A stretch of DNA of 40,934 nucleotides from Alphaproteobacteria bacterium (GTDB lineage: Bacteria; Pseudomonadota; Alphaproteobacteria; Rhodobacterales; Rhodobacteraceae). A program made the translations under genes and the position numbers. The notes under the pieces were generated by a model that was given only the letters and a program-made list of their open reading frames with translations, was not told the origin of the DNA and searched no databases. The first letter of the stretch is position 1. Every line of letters starts with the position of its first letter. Positions 7,375 through 15,674 of this stretch are shown one piece after another. The stretch lies in the NCBI GenBank assembly GCA_030431935.1, contig JAUIIC010000008.1, positions 1 to 40,934 of the forward strand, given 5' to 3'.

Positions 7375-8144
7375 CGATCCTGTCCGACCTGGCCGCCCGC
7401 ATCGCCACCGGCGCGGTGCGCGTGGTGGATCTGACCCACACGCTCGACCCGGATTTCCCGGTGATCGTCCTGCCGCCCGAGTTCGGCCAATGCGCCCGCT
7501 TCCGCATGGAAGAGGTCAGCGCCTACGACCATCGCGGCCCGGCGTGGAAATGGCACAACCTCAGCCTCAACGAGCACACCGGCACCCATTTCGATGCCCC
7601 CAGCCACTGGATTTCCGGCCGCGACGTGCCGAACGGCGCGGTGGACGAGATCGCGCCCGAGGCCCTGATCGGCCCGGTCTGCGTGATCGACTGTTCGGCG
7701 GGCGCGGCGGCGGATGACGATTTCGCGCTGACGCCCGAGCACATCCGCGACTGGGAGGCCGCGCATGGGCAAATTCCCAGTGGCGCATGGGTCCTGATGC
7801 GCACCGACTGGTCGCACCGCTCTGGTGCGGACTACCTCAACATGGCCGAGGATGGCGCGCATTCGCCGGGGCCCACGCCCGACGCGATCCGCCTGCTGCT
7901 CGACCGCGATATCCGCGGCTTCGGGACAGAGACCGTGGGCACCGACGCGGGGCAGGGGTCACACTACGACCCGCCCTTCCCGGCTCATTATCTTCTGCAC
8001 GGCGCGGGCAAGTTCGGCCTGCAATGCCTGCGCAACCTCGACCAGCTGCCGCCCACGGGTGCGGTCCTGATCGCGCCGCCGCTCAAGATCAAGGGCGGCA
8101 CCGGCAGCCCGCTTCGTGTCCTTGCATTGGTGGACCAGACATGA
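7371..8144 (+). CDS. Cyclase-family metal-dependent hydrolase (isatin hydrolase / KynB-like)
   Basis: This is a 257-residue member of the cyclase family (PF04199), which includes kynurenine formamidase and isatin hydrolase; these enzymes open amide bonds with an active-site Mn or Zn. The metal motif HTGTHFDAP is at residues 69-77, and the C-terminal half has GTDAGQ and FPAHYLLH. The ATG overlaps the previous stop. Bacterial KynB proteins are usually near 210 residues, whereas isatin hydrolases are nearer this size, so isatin or another cyclic amide is a plausible substrate. A clear paralogue is encoded at 26737-27525. Motifs do not settle the substrate. Confidence 0.85.
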   Translation: MTILSDLAARIATGAVRVVDLTHTLDPDFPVIVLPPEFGQCARFRMEEVSAYDHRGPAWKWHNLSLNEHTGTHFDAPSHWISGRDVPNGAVDEIAPEALIGPVCVIDCSAGAAADDDFALTPEHIRDWEAAHGQIPSGAWVLMRTDWSHRSGADYLNMAEDGAHSPGPTPDAIRLLLDRDIRGFGTETVGTDAGQGSHYDPPFPAHYLLHGAGKFGLQCLRNLDQLPPTGAVLIAPPLKIKGGTGSPLRVLALVDQT

Positions 8145-8866
8145 CCGACTACACGGCCCTCATCACCGGCGGTTCCAAGGGGATAGGCGCGGACCTTGCC
8201 CGCGCCCTTCTGGACCGCGGCTATACCGTCGTCACCCTGGCGCGCCATGCGCCCGACTGGACGCATGACAAGCTGGAACACGTCAACGTCGACCTGCTGG
8301 ACAAGGACGCCGTCAAGGCCGCCGCCGCCGACATCGCCGCCCGGCATCAGGTCACCCACCTCGTTCACAACGCCGGGCTGATCTGGCCCAACCTGCTGGA
8401 AGACGCCGACCCCGACGACATCACCGGGCTGGCGCAACTGCACCTCGGCGCGGCGCTGAGCCTGCTTCAGGCCACGCTGCCCGCGATGAAGGCCCGCCGT
8501 TTCGGGCGTGTCCTGTTCAACGGCTCGCGCGCCGCGCTTGGCGTGCCCACGCGCACCGCCTATTCCGCCACCAAGGCGGGGATGATGGGCATGGCCCGCA
8601 CCTGGGCGCTGGAGCTTGCGCCGCATGGCATCACTGTCAACGTCGTCGCCCCCGGCCCGATCCAAACCGACAATTTCTGGGGCATCGTCCCCAAGGGGAG
8701 CGAGCAGGAGGCCCAGATCGGCGCGCGCATCCCCGTGGGCCGCCTGGGCCAGCCCGCCGACGTCACGAACGCCTTCCTGTTCTTCTGCGATCCCGCGTCC
8801 TCCTTCGTCACGGGCCAGACGCTTTACGTCTGCGGCGGCGCAAGCGTGGGGCAGATGGCGCTTTGA
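8141..8866 (+). CDS. Short-chain dehydrogenase/reductase
   Basis: The product is a classical SDR of 241 residues, last in the oxygenase operon, with its ATG overlapping the cyclase stop. The cofactor loop TGGSKGIG is at 9-16, NAG is near residue 84, and the catalytic Ser, Tyr141 and Lys145 (YSATK) are all present, in contrast to the degenerate SDR domain two genes upstream. An NAD(P)-dependent alcohol oxidation is expected. Next to a Rieske dioxygenase the natural role is oxidation of the dihydrodiol product; for an indole ring this would turn the C2 hydroxyl into a lactam carbonyl. A role at a later ketone or alcohol step is equally compatible. Confidence 0.88.
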   Translation: MTDYTALITGGSKGIGADLARALLDRGYTVVTLARHAPDWTHDKLEHVNVDLLDKDAVKAAAADIAARHQVTHLVHNAGLIWPNLLEDADPDDITGLAQLHLGAALSLLQATLPAMKARRFGRVLFNGSRAALGVPTRTAYSATKAGMMGMARTWALELAPHGITVNVVAPGPIQTDNFWGIVPKGSEQEAQIGARIPVGRLGQPADVTNAFLFFCDPASSFVTGQTLYVCGGASVGQMAL

Positions 8867-8875
8867 TGGCCCCCC

Positions 8876-8906
8876 TTGACCTTCCATTGACTGGAAGGAC
8901 TATGTA
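8876..8906 (+). promoter_or_regulatory. CueR/HmrR-type copper promoter of copA
   Basis: The -35 TTGACC (8876-8881) and -10 TATGTA (8901-8906) are separated by 19 bp, the over-long spacer typical of promoters activated by MerR-family regulators. Inside it an inverted repeat CCTTCC-N7-GGAAGG (8880-8885 and 8893-8898) matches the well-known copper box. The regulator is presumably the CueR encoded directly after copA. Confidence 0.92.
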
Positions 8907-8932
8907 CGGCTCCTGAGACACTCGGGGGCCCC

Positions 8933-11431
8933 ATGTCCACGCCATCCACCTACCGCTTTCCCGTCACCGGACTGAACTGCGCCGGCTGCGCCGGTCGTGC
9001 CGAGCGCGCGCTGGCCGCCGTGCCCGGCGTGACCGAGGCAAGCGTCAACTTCGCCACCCGCGGGGCCACCGTCACCGGCGCGGCGGACCCTGCCGCGCTG
9101 AGCGAGGCGCTGAAGGCGGCGGGCTACCCGGCCGAGACCGAAACGCTGGTCCTGTCTATTGGCGGGCTCAGCTGCGCCTCTTGCGCCGCCCGCACGGAAC
9201 GCGCGCTGGCCGCCGTGCCCGGCGTGCTGGAGGCGGGCGTCAACTATGCCTCGGAAACTGCCGTCGTGCGCATCGTGTCAGGCGTCGCCGATGCCGCCGC
9301 GCTGTCCCGCGCCGTCGCAGACGCGGGCTATTCCGCGACCCTCGCCACCCCCGACGAACCCCGCGCCGACCCCGCCCAACGGCAGGCCGCCGAGACAAGC
9401 GCGCTGGCCCGTGACGGCATGATCGCCGCCGCGCTGGCGCTGCCGGTCGTGGTGCTTGAGATGGGCGGCCACGTCTTCCCCGCCTTCCACCACTGGATCG
9501 CGGCCACGATCGGGCATCAGACCAGCTGGATGATCCAGCTTGTCCTGACGCTGGCGATCCTCGCCGGGCCGGGACGGCGCTTTTTCCGGCTTGGCCTGCC
9601 CGCGCTCCGTCGCGGTGCGCCCGACATGAACAGCCTCGTCGCTCTCGGCACGCTGGCGGCCTTCGGCTATTCGGCCACCGCCACGCTGGCGCCCGCGCTT
9701 CTGCCCGACGCCGCCCGCGCCGTCTATTTCGAGGCCGCGGCGGTCATCGTCACCCTGATCCTTGCCGGCCGCTGGATGGAGGCCCGCGCGCGCGGCCGCA
9801 CCGGCGCGGCGATCCGCCACCTGATCGGCCTGACGCCCCGCACTGCCACGGTCGAGCGGAACGGCGCGGCCATCGAGATCCCCGTCGAGCAGATCGTGCC
9901 CGGCGACATCGTCCTGATCCGCCCCGGCGCGCGCATCCCGGTCGACGGCACGGTCGAGGCCGGCGAAAGCCATGTCGACGAAAGCATGCTGACGGGCGAA
10001 CCCCTGCCGGTCGCCAAGACCACCGGCGCAGAGCTGACCGGCGGCACCGTCAATGGCACGGGCGCCCTGCGCCTGCGCGCCGCCCGCGTCGGCGCCGACA
10101 CGCGGCTGTCGCAGATCATCCGCATGGTCGAGGAAGCACAAGGCGCCAAGCTGCCGATCCAGGCGCTGGTCGATCGCGTCACGCTCTGGTTCGTGCCGGC
10201 GGTGCTGGCCGTGGCCGCACTGACCGTGCTGGCCTGGCTGATTCTCGGGCCGCAGCCCGCGCTGACCCATGCGCTGGTGGCGGGTGTCTCGGTGCTCATC
10301 ATCGCCTGTCCCTGCGCCATGGGCCTTGCCACGCCCACGTCGATCATGGTCGGCACGGGCCGCGCGGCGGAACTGGGCGTTCTCTTCCGCAAGGGCGATG
10401 CGCTGCAATCGCTGTCGGGTGTGGGTGTCGTGGCCTTCGACAAGACCGGCACCCTGACCGAGGGCCGCCCCGACCTTACCGACCTGGTCCCGGCGAATGG
10501 CTTTGACCGCGCCGGGGTCCTGCGCCTTGCCGCCGCGGTCGAGGCGAATTCGGAACACCCGCTGGCCGCAGCGATCCGCCGGGCCGCGCCGCGAGACCTG
10601 CCAGAGGCGACGGACTGGCGCAGCGTCACCGGCAAGGGCGTGCGCGCCACGGTCGAGGGGCGGGAGGTCCTTGTCGGCGCCGCGCGTTTCCTCGACGCCG
10701 AAGGCATCGCCACCGCCCCCCTGACGGCAGAGGCCGACCGTCTGGCCGCCGAGGGCAAGACGCCCGTCTTCGTCGCCGTCGACGGGGCCGCTGCCGCCGT
10801 CCTCGCCATCTCCGATCCGATCAAGCCCACCGCGCGCGACACCGTCGCCGCCCTGCGCGCCGAGGGCCTGCGCGTGGTGATGCTGACGGGTGACGCGGAT
10901 CGCACCGCGCAGGCCGTGGCCGCCCGCCTCGGCATCGACGAGGTCCGCGCCGAACTCAGCCCCGAGGGCAAGCTGGCCGCGCTTGACGAGCTGGGGCAGG
11001 GCGCGCGGCTGGCCTTTGTCGGCGACGGTATCAACGACGCCCCCGCGCTGGCCCGCGCCGACGTGGGCATCGCGCTCGGCTCTGGCACCGATGTGGCGAT
11101 CGAGGCGGGCGACGTGGTGCTGATGTCGGGCGATCCGGCGGCGGTGATCGACGCGTTGCACGTCTCGCGCCGGACGCTCGCCAACATCCGGCAGAACCTG
11201 TTCTGGGCCTTCGCATACAACACCGCGCTGATCCCGGTGGCCGCGGGCCTTCTCTACCCCGCCTTCGGCCTGACCCTGTCGCCGATGCTGGCCGCCGGGG
11301 CCATGTCCCTGTCCAGCGTCTTCGTCGTGACCAACGCCCTGCGCCTGCGCGCGCTCCGCTCGACCCGCGCGCGGCCGCGTGCCGAAGGCCACGGCCCCGC
11401 CGTCATCCCGCAACCCGCCCCAGCAGAGTGA
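8933..11431 (+). CDS. copA: Copper-exporting P1B-type ATPase
   Basis: This 832-residue pump exports Cu(I) from the cytoplasm at the cost of ATP. Two N-terminal heavy-metal domains carry Cys16-x2-Cys19 and Cys81-x2-Cys84. The membrane metal site is Cys459-Pro-Cys461, the phosphorylated residue is Asp503 (DKTGT), and the actuator motif TGE and the hinge GDGINDAP are present. Length and order fit the CopA family. The gene is transcribed from a copper-type promoter 30 bp upstream and is followed at once by cueR. It has no obvious link to the surrounding catabolic genes, apart from sitting between two of their blocks. Confidence 0.95.
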   Translation: MSTPSTYRFPVTGLNCAGCAGRAERALAAVPGVTEASVNFATRGATVTGAADPAALSEALKAAGYPAETETLVLSIGGLSCASCAARTERALAAVPGVLEAGVNYASETAVVRIVSGVADAAALSRAVADAGYSATLATPDEPRADPAQRQAAETSALARDGMIAAALALPVVVLEMGGHVFPAFHHWIAATIGHQTSWMIQLVLTLAILAGPGRRFFRLGLPALRRGAPDMNSLVALGTLAAFGYSATATLAPALLPDAARAVYFEAAAVIVTLILAGRWMEARARGRTGAAIRHLIGLTPRTATVERNGAAIEIPVEQIVPGDIVLIRPGARIPVDGTVEAGESHVDESMLTGEPLPVAKTTGAELTGGTVNGTGALRLRAARVGADTRLSQIIRMVEEAQGAKLPIQALVDRVTLWFVPAVLAVAALTVLAWLILGPQPALTHALVAGVSVLIIACPCAMGLATPTSIMVGTGRAAELGVLFRKGDALQSLSGVGVVAFDKTGTLTEGRPDLTDLVPANGFDRAGVLRLAAAVEANSEHPLAAAIRRAAPRDLPEATDWRSVTGKGVRATVEGREVLVGAARFLDAEGIATAPLTAEADRLAAEGKTPVFVAVDGAAAAVLAISDPIKPTARDTVAALRAEGLRVVMLTGDADRTAQAVAARLGIDEVRAELSPEGKLAALDELGQGARLAFVGDGINDAPALARADVGIALGSGTDVAIEAGDVVLMSGDPAAVIDALHVSRRTLANIRQNLFWAFAYNTALIPVAAGLLYPAFGLTLSPMLAAGAMSLSSVFVVTNALRLRALRSTRARPRAEGHGPAVIPQPAPAE

Positions 11432-11436
11432 CCGCC

Positions 11437-11880
11437 ATGAATATCGGAGAGGTTGCCCGCAAGTCCGGCCTGCCGCCCAAGACCATCCGCTACTACGAAT
11501 CCGCCGGCCTGATCGAGCCCGCGCGCACCGACAACGGCTATCGCGATTTCGACGACAGCGACCTGCACCGACTTGCCTTTCTCGGCCGGGCCCGCGGTCT
11601 GGGGTTCACCATCGAGGAGTGCCGCGCGCTGCTCGAACTCTACGATGACCGCCAGCGCGCCAGTGCCGACGTCAAGCGCATCGCAGAGGGCCACCTGTCG
11701 CGCATCGACGCCCGCATCGCCGAACTGAACGCCATGCGCGACACGCTGGCCGACCTGGTGTCCTCCTGCGCCGGAGACGGGCGGCCCGATTGCCCGATCC
11801 TCGCCGATCTGGGGGCAGGGGTCAGCCGGGCCAGCGCGACAGGCAATCGGCCAGCCGCGAAAGCCCGTCGTCAAGCCTGA
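11437..11880 (+). CDS. cueR: Copper-responsive MerR-family regulator
   Basis: This 147-residue MerR-family activator has an N-terminal winged helix (MNIGEVARKSGLPPKTIRYYE), a coiled-coil dimerisation helix and the metal loop CAGDGRPDC with Cys111 and Cys119, at almost the same positions as the two Cu(I) ligands of Escherichia coli CueR. I chose ATG 11437; a GTG at 11428 overlapping the copA stop is in frame but gives an unusual N-terminus. It should twist the 19-bp-spacer promoter of copA and switch on its own operon in copper. The last 20 residues after CPILADL are not family-like, and their codons overlap the 3' end of the convergent aminotransferase gene by 59 bp. Confidence 0.93.
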   Translation: MNIGEVARKSGLPPKTIRYYESAGLIEPARTDNGYRDFDDSDLHRLAFLGRARGLGFTIEECRALLELYDDRQRASADVKRIAEGHLSRIDARIAELNAMRDTLADLVSSCAGDGRPDCPILADLGAGVSRASATGNRPAAKARRQA

Positions 11881-12949
11881 CCTCCGGGCCGCCTCCGACC
11901 CCAAGGCGGATGTGCCGCGGCATGCCATAGGCCGATCCCGGAATGACGAAGGTGCGCCAGGGTTCGCCGAGAAGCCGCCTCGCCAGCGCGTCCCCGTCGA
12001 TGCCGTCCGGCAGGTGCGCCAGCCCGATCAGCCCCGCCTGCGGCCGCTCCCACGCCAGCCCCGGCGTGGCCCGCACGAAGGCGTCCAGCCGGTCGAGGGT
12101 CGCGCGCCCCTCGCCGCGTGCCGCCTGGATGGCCGGGCCCAGGCGTTCTGGCCGCAGCGCGATCTCAGCGATAACTTCGCCCATGATGTTCATGATTTCG
12201 CTGGAGTTTTCCCGCAGGATCACGGCGTCCATGACCAGCCCGGGATCGCGGCAGATCAGCCAGCCGGTGCGCAGCCCCTGCAACCCCAGCGCCTTCGACA
12301 CGCTGCCGGTCGTGATCCCGCGCTCGTAGATCCCGGCGATGGACGGGGCGCGCACGCCCTCCCATTCCAGCCCGGCATAGACCTCGTCGACCAGCAGCCA
12401 GGCGCCGACACGTCGCGCGATCCCGGCCACCGCCGCCAATTCGTCGGCGTCCATCAGCCGGCCCGTGGGATTGTTCGGGTTCGTCAGGAAGATCAGCCGC
12501 GTATCGGGCCGCACCGCCGCCGCCAGCGCTTCGGGGTCGAGCCGCCAGCCCTCCGCCTCGTGTCGGTCCACCACGTCGATCCGCGCGCCGATGGCCTGTC
12601 CCAGAACCGCCGCCTGGGGCCAGCCGGGGCGCTCGATCACCATGTGATCGCCCGGCTGCACCAGCTGCCGGATCGCCAGGTAATTCGCCTCGGCCGCGCC
12701 CGCGGTAATCAACACGTCCGCGCGCGCGCAAACGCCCTCCAGCCTCGACTGCGCCAGCACATGGTCGCGCAGCGCCGGCAAGCCCCGGAAATCCTGCCCG
12801 TTCCAGTCCAGCGACAGGTCAGGATCCAGCGCGTCCATGAACGCCCCCAGCCTCGGGGAGCGTGCCAGCGACAGGCCCAGCACGCAGTCCGGCGCCGCCT
12901 CGGTCGTGTCCAGAAGGTATTGAAACAGCGTGTGGATCTTGACTTTCAT
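11822..12949 (-). CDS. PLP-dependent class I/II aminotransferase
   Basis: This 375-residue fold-type I enzyme exchanges an amino group between an amino acid and a 2-oxoacid. The PLP lysine is Lys219 (TGSVSKALGLQGLRTGW), with Asn160 (NPNNPTG), Asp188 and Tyr191 (VDEVYAGLEW) in their family positions and a C-terminal Arg in HIRLGVGG. The exact substrate is not visible; aromatic amino acids would suit the neighbourhood but this is inference. It is divergent from the MBL hydrolase gene with only 38 bp between the start codons, and its 3' end overlaps cueR. Confidence 0.85.
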   Translation of the reverse strand: MKVKIHTLFQYLLDTTEAAPDCVLGLSLARSPRLGAFMDALDPDLSLDWNGQDFRGLPALRDHVLAQSRLEGVCARADVLITAGAAEANYLAIRQLVQPGDHMVIERPGWPQAAVLGQAIGARIDVVDRHEAEGWRLDPEALAAAVRPDTRLIFLTNPNNPTGRLMDADELAAVAGIARRVGAWLLVDEVYAGLEWEGVRAPSIAGIYERGITTGSVSKALGLQGLRTGWLICRDPGLVMDAVILRENSSEIMNIMGEVIAEIALRPERLGPAIQAARGEGRATLDRLDAFVRATPGLAWERPQAGLIGLAHLPDGIDGDALARRLLGEPWRTFVIPGSAYGMPRHIRLGVGGGPEVRLDDGLSRLADCLSRWPG

Positions 12950-12987
12950 GCGCCCGCCGCCCGTGATTGCCGGGAAAGGAGCTTCCC

Positions 12988-13746
12988 ATGCCCCGACTGC
13001 CCATCCTGACAGGCCGCCCGGTCTCGCTCGCCGTGCTAGACTACGGGCTTTTCCGCGTCCACGCCAATGGCCGCGTCATCGGGATCATGGGCGCGCTGAT
13101 CGAGACCGACGCCGGCGAACGGGTGATCGTCGACGGCGGGTTCCCGGCGAAGTACGCCGTGGACGCGCAGGCCGCCACGCAGGAGGACAGGCTTTACGAG
13201 TTCGGAGAGGTCCTGTCGGTCACGCCCGAGAACCGCCCCGCCGCCCAGCTTGAAAAATTTGGTCTAACACCCCGGGATATCGACCTTTTCATCCTGTCGC
13301 ACAGCCATATCGACCACGTCGGCGCGCTCGACGATTTCCCCCGCGCGCCGATGGTTGTCGCCGCCGCCGAACGCGCGCTGCCGCGCCCGCTCTACTGGTC
13401 GGGCGTCCAGCCGCTGGACTGGCCTGACCGCGACACCATCCGGATCGACGCCGACACGGCCATCGGCCCCGGCCTGACCGCGCTGATGGCGCCGGGCCAT
13501 GCGCCGGGGCAGATCGCGCTTATGGTCGATTTGCCGGAAACCGGGCCGCTTCTCTGGACCTCCGACGCCATTTCCCGCCCCGCCGAGATCGACGAGGCTT
13601 TCGACACCGCCCCCGATCCCGCCACCGCGCTGGCTAGCGCCCGCCGCCTGATGGACATGGCCCGCGCCCGCGACGCGCTGGTCATCTACGGCCATTGCCC
13701 CGACCAGTGGCCCGGCCTGCGCAAGGCGCCCGACCGCTACCGCTGA
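12988..13746 (+). CDS. Metallo-beta-lactamase-fold hydrolase
   Basis: The product is a 252-residue MBL-fold enzyme with the dinuclear zinc motif His105-x-His107-x-Asp109-His110 (SHSHIDHVG), a later GHAPGQ, a TSDA in place of the usual GDA, and YGHCPDQ near the end. The layout resembles N-acyl homoserine lactonases and related small lactonases, so lactone or ester hydrolysis is likely, but quorum-signal cleavage is only one option. ATG 12988 was chosen because GGAAAGGAG (12973-12981) lies just upstream; an in-frame TTG at 12967 has no such site. A local AT-rich stretch near 13250 is noticeable but does not break the frame. Confidence 0.82.
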   Translation: MPRLPILTGRPVSLAVLDYGLFRVHANGRVIGIMGALIETDAGERVIVDGGFPAKYAVDAQAATQEDRLYEFGEVLSVTPENRPAAQLEKFGLTPRDIDLFILSHSHIDHVGALDDFPRAPMVVAAAERALPRPLYWSGVQPLDWPDRDTIRIDADTAIGPGLTALMAPGHAPGQIALMVDLPETGPLLWTSDAISRPAEIDEAFDTAPDPATALASARRLMDMARARDALVIYGHCPDQWPGLRKAPDRYR

Positions 13747-13756
13747 GGCTCCAAGG

Positions 13757-14491
13757 CTAGCGCACGTCCCGCCCCTGGTTGAGGATGATGACATTGCCGC
13801 TGCTGATGTCGCCCGCGGGCGAGATCAGGAACCCCACCCACGCCGCCACTTCCTCGGGGCGCATCGCGCGCCCGTGCGGCATGGCGGCGATGGCCCGCGC
13901 CAGCACCTCCTCGCTGACCACGCCGAAAAGCGGCGTCTCCGTCATCGCGGGTGCGACCGAGTTTACCGCGATCTTCTCGCGCGCATAGCGCCGCGCCAGG
14001 TCCTTGGTCAGCGTGTCCAGCGCCGCCTTGGATGCGCGGTAATGCGGCGGGTCGAAGACGTCGAAGTTGTAGGCCCCGTTGGACGAGATGTTGACGATCT
14101 TCTTCACCCCCTCGCGTCGCAGCATGTGCGGCACCACCGCCTGCGCCATGTGAAACGCCGCCGTGAAGTTGATGCGCATCTGCGCCTCGAACTCGGCCTC
14201 GGGGATGGCGGGAAACTCGGACATGAAACAGGTGCCCGCGTTGTTCACCAGCGCGTCGATGCCGCCCATGCGCTCCGCCACGCCCGCCACGGCCGCCGCG
14301 ATGGCGCCCGCGTCGGCCAGGTCGATGACGACCGCGTCCACCGCGCCGCCATGCGCCGCCGCCACATCCGCCAGCCCCGCCGCGTCCCGGTCGAGGGCCG
14401 CCACCCGCAACCCGTCCGCCACCAGCCGCGCGGTGATCGCGCGGCCCATGCCGCCCGCCGCCCCGGTCACGATCGCCACCCTGTCGCCCAT
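13757..14491 (-). CDS. Short-chain dehydrogenase/reductase
   Basis: This is a 244-residue classical SDR with TGAAGGMG at 9-16, NNAG, the catalytic Ser in NISSNGAYNF and Tyr-x3-Lys in HYRASKAAL. ATG 14491 is preceded by GGGAGG, and longer upstream starts add Arg-rich sequence that does not fit the family. It is convergent with the MBL gene (10 bp between the stops) and divergent from the VOC-cupin gene (97 bp between the starts). The substrate is unknown. The insertion before the catalytic Tyr (NFDVFDPPHY) may help subfamily placement. Confidence 0.85.
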   Translation of the reverse strand: MGDRVAIVTGAAGGMGRAITARLVADGLRVAALDRDAAGLADVAAAHGGAVDAVVIDLADAGAIAAAVAGVAERMGGIDALVNNAGTCFMSEFPAIPEAEFEAQMRINFTAAFHMAQAVVPHMLRREGVKKIVNISSNGAYNFDVFDPPHYRASKAALDTLTKDLARRYAREKIAVNSVAPAMTETPLFGVVSEEVLARAIAAMPHGRAMRPEEVAAWVGFLISPAGDISSGNVIILNQGRDVR

Positions 14492-14527
14492 CGCCGCCTC
14501 CCTCTGTCGTCCCCAGCGTGATCGCTG

Positions 14528-14556
14528 TTGCACCCGCCCGCAAGCCCCCATAGCCT
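14528..14556 (+). promoter_or_regulatory. Weak candidate promoter of the VOC-cupin operon
   Basis: TTGCAC (14528-14533), a 17-bp spacer and TAGCCT (14551-14556) lie 32 bp before the ATG at 14589. The match to sigma-70 consensus is only partial. It is listed because it is the best candidate I see in this 97-bp divergent gap. Confidence 0.25.
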
Positions 14557-14588
14557 TGCCCCGAAGACCGCCGAAAGGACCGTGCCCC

Positions 14589-15674
14589 ATGTCCGAGATG
14601 CTTGCCGAGATCCGCCTGCCCACGCAGGAGGTGCGCGACGATATTCCCTTCTATACCAAGACCCTGGGGATGCGTCTTGACATGATCTACCCGGCCGACA
14701 ACCCCGAGGTGATCGTGGTCTCGGGCCACGGTGTCCGCCTGCGCATCGAAAAGGGCGCGTCCGAACCGCCGGGCACCCTGCGCCTGCGGATGGAGGACCC
14801 CGACGCCTTCGCCGGGGGCCAGCGCGTCCTGACCGCGCCCAACGGCACCCGCATCGAGATAGAAGAGCTGCACCCGCCGCTCGTCCTGCCGCCCACGCTC
14901 CACAGCTTCGTTGTGCGCCGCCTGGCCGACCAGGCGCCCTGGATCGTCGGCCGCGCCGGGATGCAGTACCGCGACCTGATCCCCGACCGGCTGGGCGGCT
15001 CGATCATCGCCAGCCACATCCGCATCCCCGATGGCGGCCCGGTGCCCGACATGGTGCATTACCACACCATCGGGTTCCAGCTGATCTTCTGCTACCGGGG
15101 CTGGGTGGACCTCGTCTACGAGGACCAGGGCGAACCCTTCCGCCTTCATGCCGGCAATTGCGTGATCCAGCCGCCCGAGATCCGCCACCGCGTCCTTTAC
15201 GCCTCGGACAACATCGAGGTGATCGAGATCGGCGTTCCCGCCGAACACGTCACCACCATCGACCACGAGATGACGCTGCCGAACGGCCCCGCCAACCCCG
15301 ACCGCCGCTTCCAGGGCCAGCGTTTCGTCCACCACCAGGCGGAAGAGGCGACATGGGCCCCGTTCCGCCTGCCGGGCTACACCAGCCGCGACACCGGCAT
15401 CGCGGATGGCACCAACGGTGTCGCCGGCGTGCATGTGGTGAAGAAGGGAGAGGGCGCGCCGGACTGGACGTCACATGACGCCGACATCCTCTTCACCTTC
15501 GTCATGGACGGCGGCCTGACGCTCGAGGGCGAGGGGCGCGCGCCCCACCGCCTTGAAGCCGGCGACGCCTTCGTGATCCCGCCCGGCATGCGCACCCGCT
15601 ACGCCGACCCCACCGACGACGTGGAACTGCTCGAGATCTCGCTGCCCGGCCCGTTCGGGACCACCCGGGGATGA
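14589..15674 (+). CDS. VOC (glyoxalase-like) plus double-cupin protein
   Basis: The 361-residue product appears to join a short VOC-like half (about 1-100, PTQEVRDDIPFYTKTLGMRL) to two cupin domains (about 150-235 and 285-355). The first cupin has a likely metal pair in HYHTIGFQ and a His in EIRHRVLYA. The second has GGLTLEGEG and HRLEAGDAFVIPPGM. Both folds are common in metal-dependent dioxygenases and isomerases, but I do not recognise a named family. It overlaps the kynureninase-like gene by 4 bp, so the two probably act in one pathway, perhaps with the cupin protein acting on the product of the PLP enzyme. AAAGGA at 14574-14579 supports the chosen ATG. Confidence 0.75.
   Translation: MSEMLAEIRLPTQEVRDDIPFYTKTLGMRLDMIYPADNPEVIVVSGHGVRLRIEKGASEPPGTLRLRMEDPDAFAGGQRVLTAPNGTRIEIEELHPPLVLPPTLHSFVVRRLADQAPWIVGRAGMQYRDLIPDRLGGSIIASHIRIPDGGPVPDMVHYHTIGFQLIFCYRGWVDLVYEDQGEPFRLHAGNCVIQPPEIRHRVLYASDNIEVIEIGVPAEHVTTIDHEMTLPNGPANPDRRFQGQRFVHHQAEEATWAPFRLPGYTSRDTGIADGTNGVAGVHVVKKGEGAPDWTSHDADILFTFVMDGGLTLEGEGRAPHRLEAGDAFVIPPGMRTRYADPTDDVELLEISLPGPFGTTRG

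Noticed and set aside
9278-11413. 711-codon open frame antisense to copA
   Set aside because: It mirrors copA codons in high-GC DNA, has Gly/Arg/His-rich composition without any domain, and copA is beyond doubt.
8933-11880. Copper genes as part of the catabolic system
   Set aside because: copA-cueR has its own CueR-type promoter and regulator, and no catabolic protein here is an obvious copper enzyme; proximity alone is weak.
12988-13746. Definite N-acyl homoserine lactonase
   Set aside because: The MBL motifs fit many small hydrolases, the usual GDA is TSDA, and no quorum-sensing genes are in the window.
13737-15434. 565-codon minus-strand frame across the SDR and VOC-cupin genes
   Set aside because: It runs out of frame through two real genes and has long Gly/Arg-rich low-complexity stretches.
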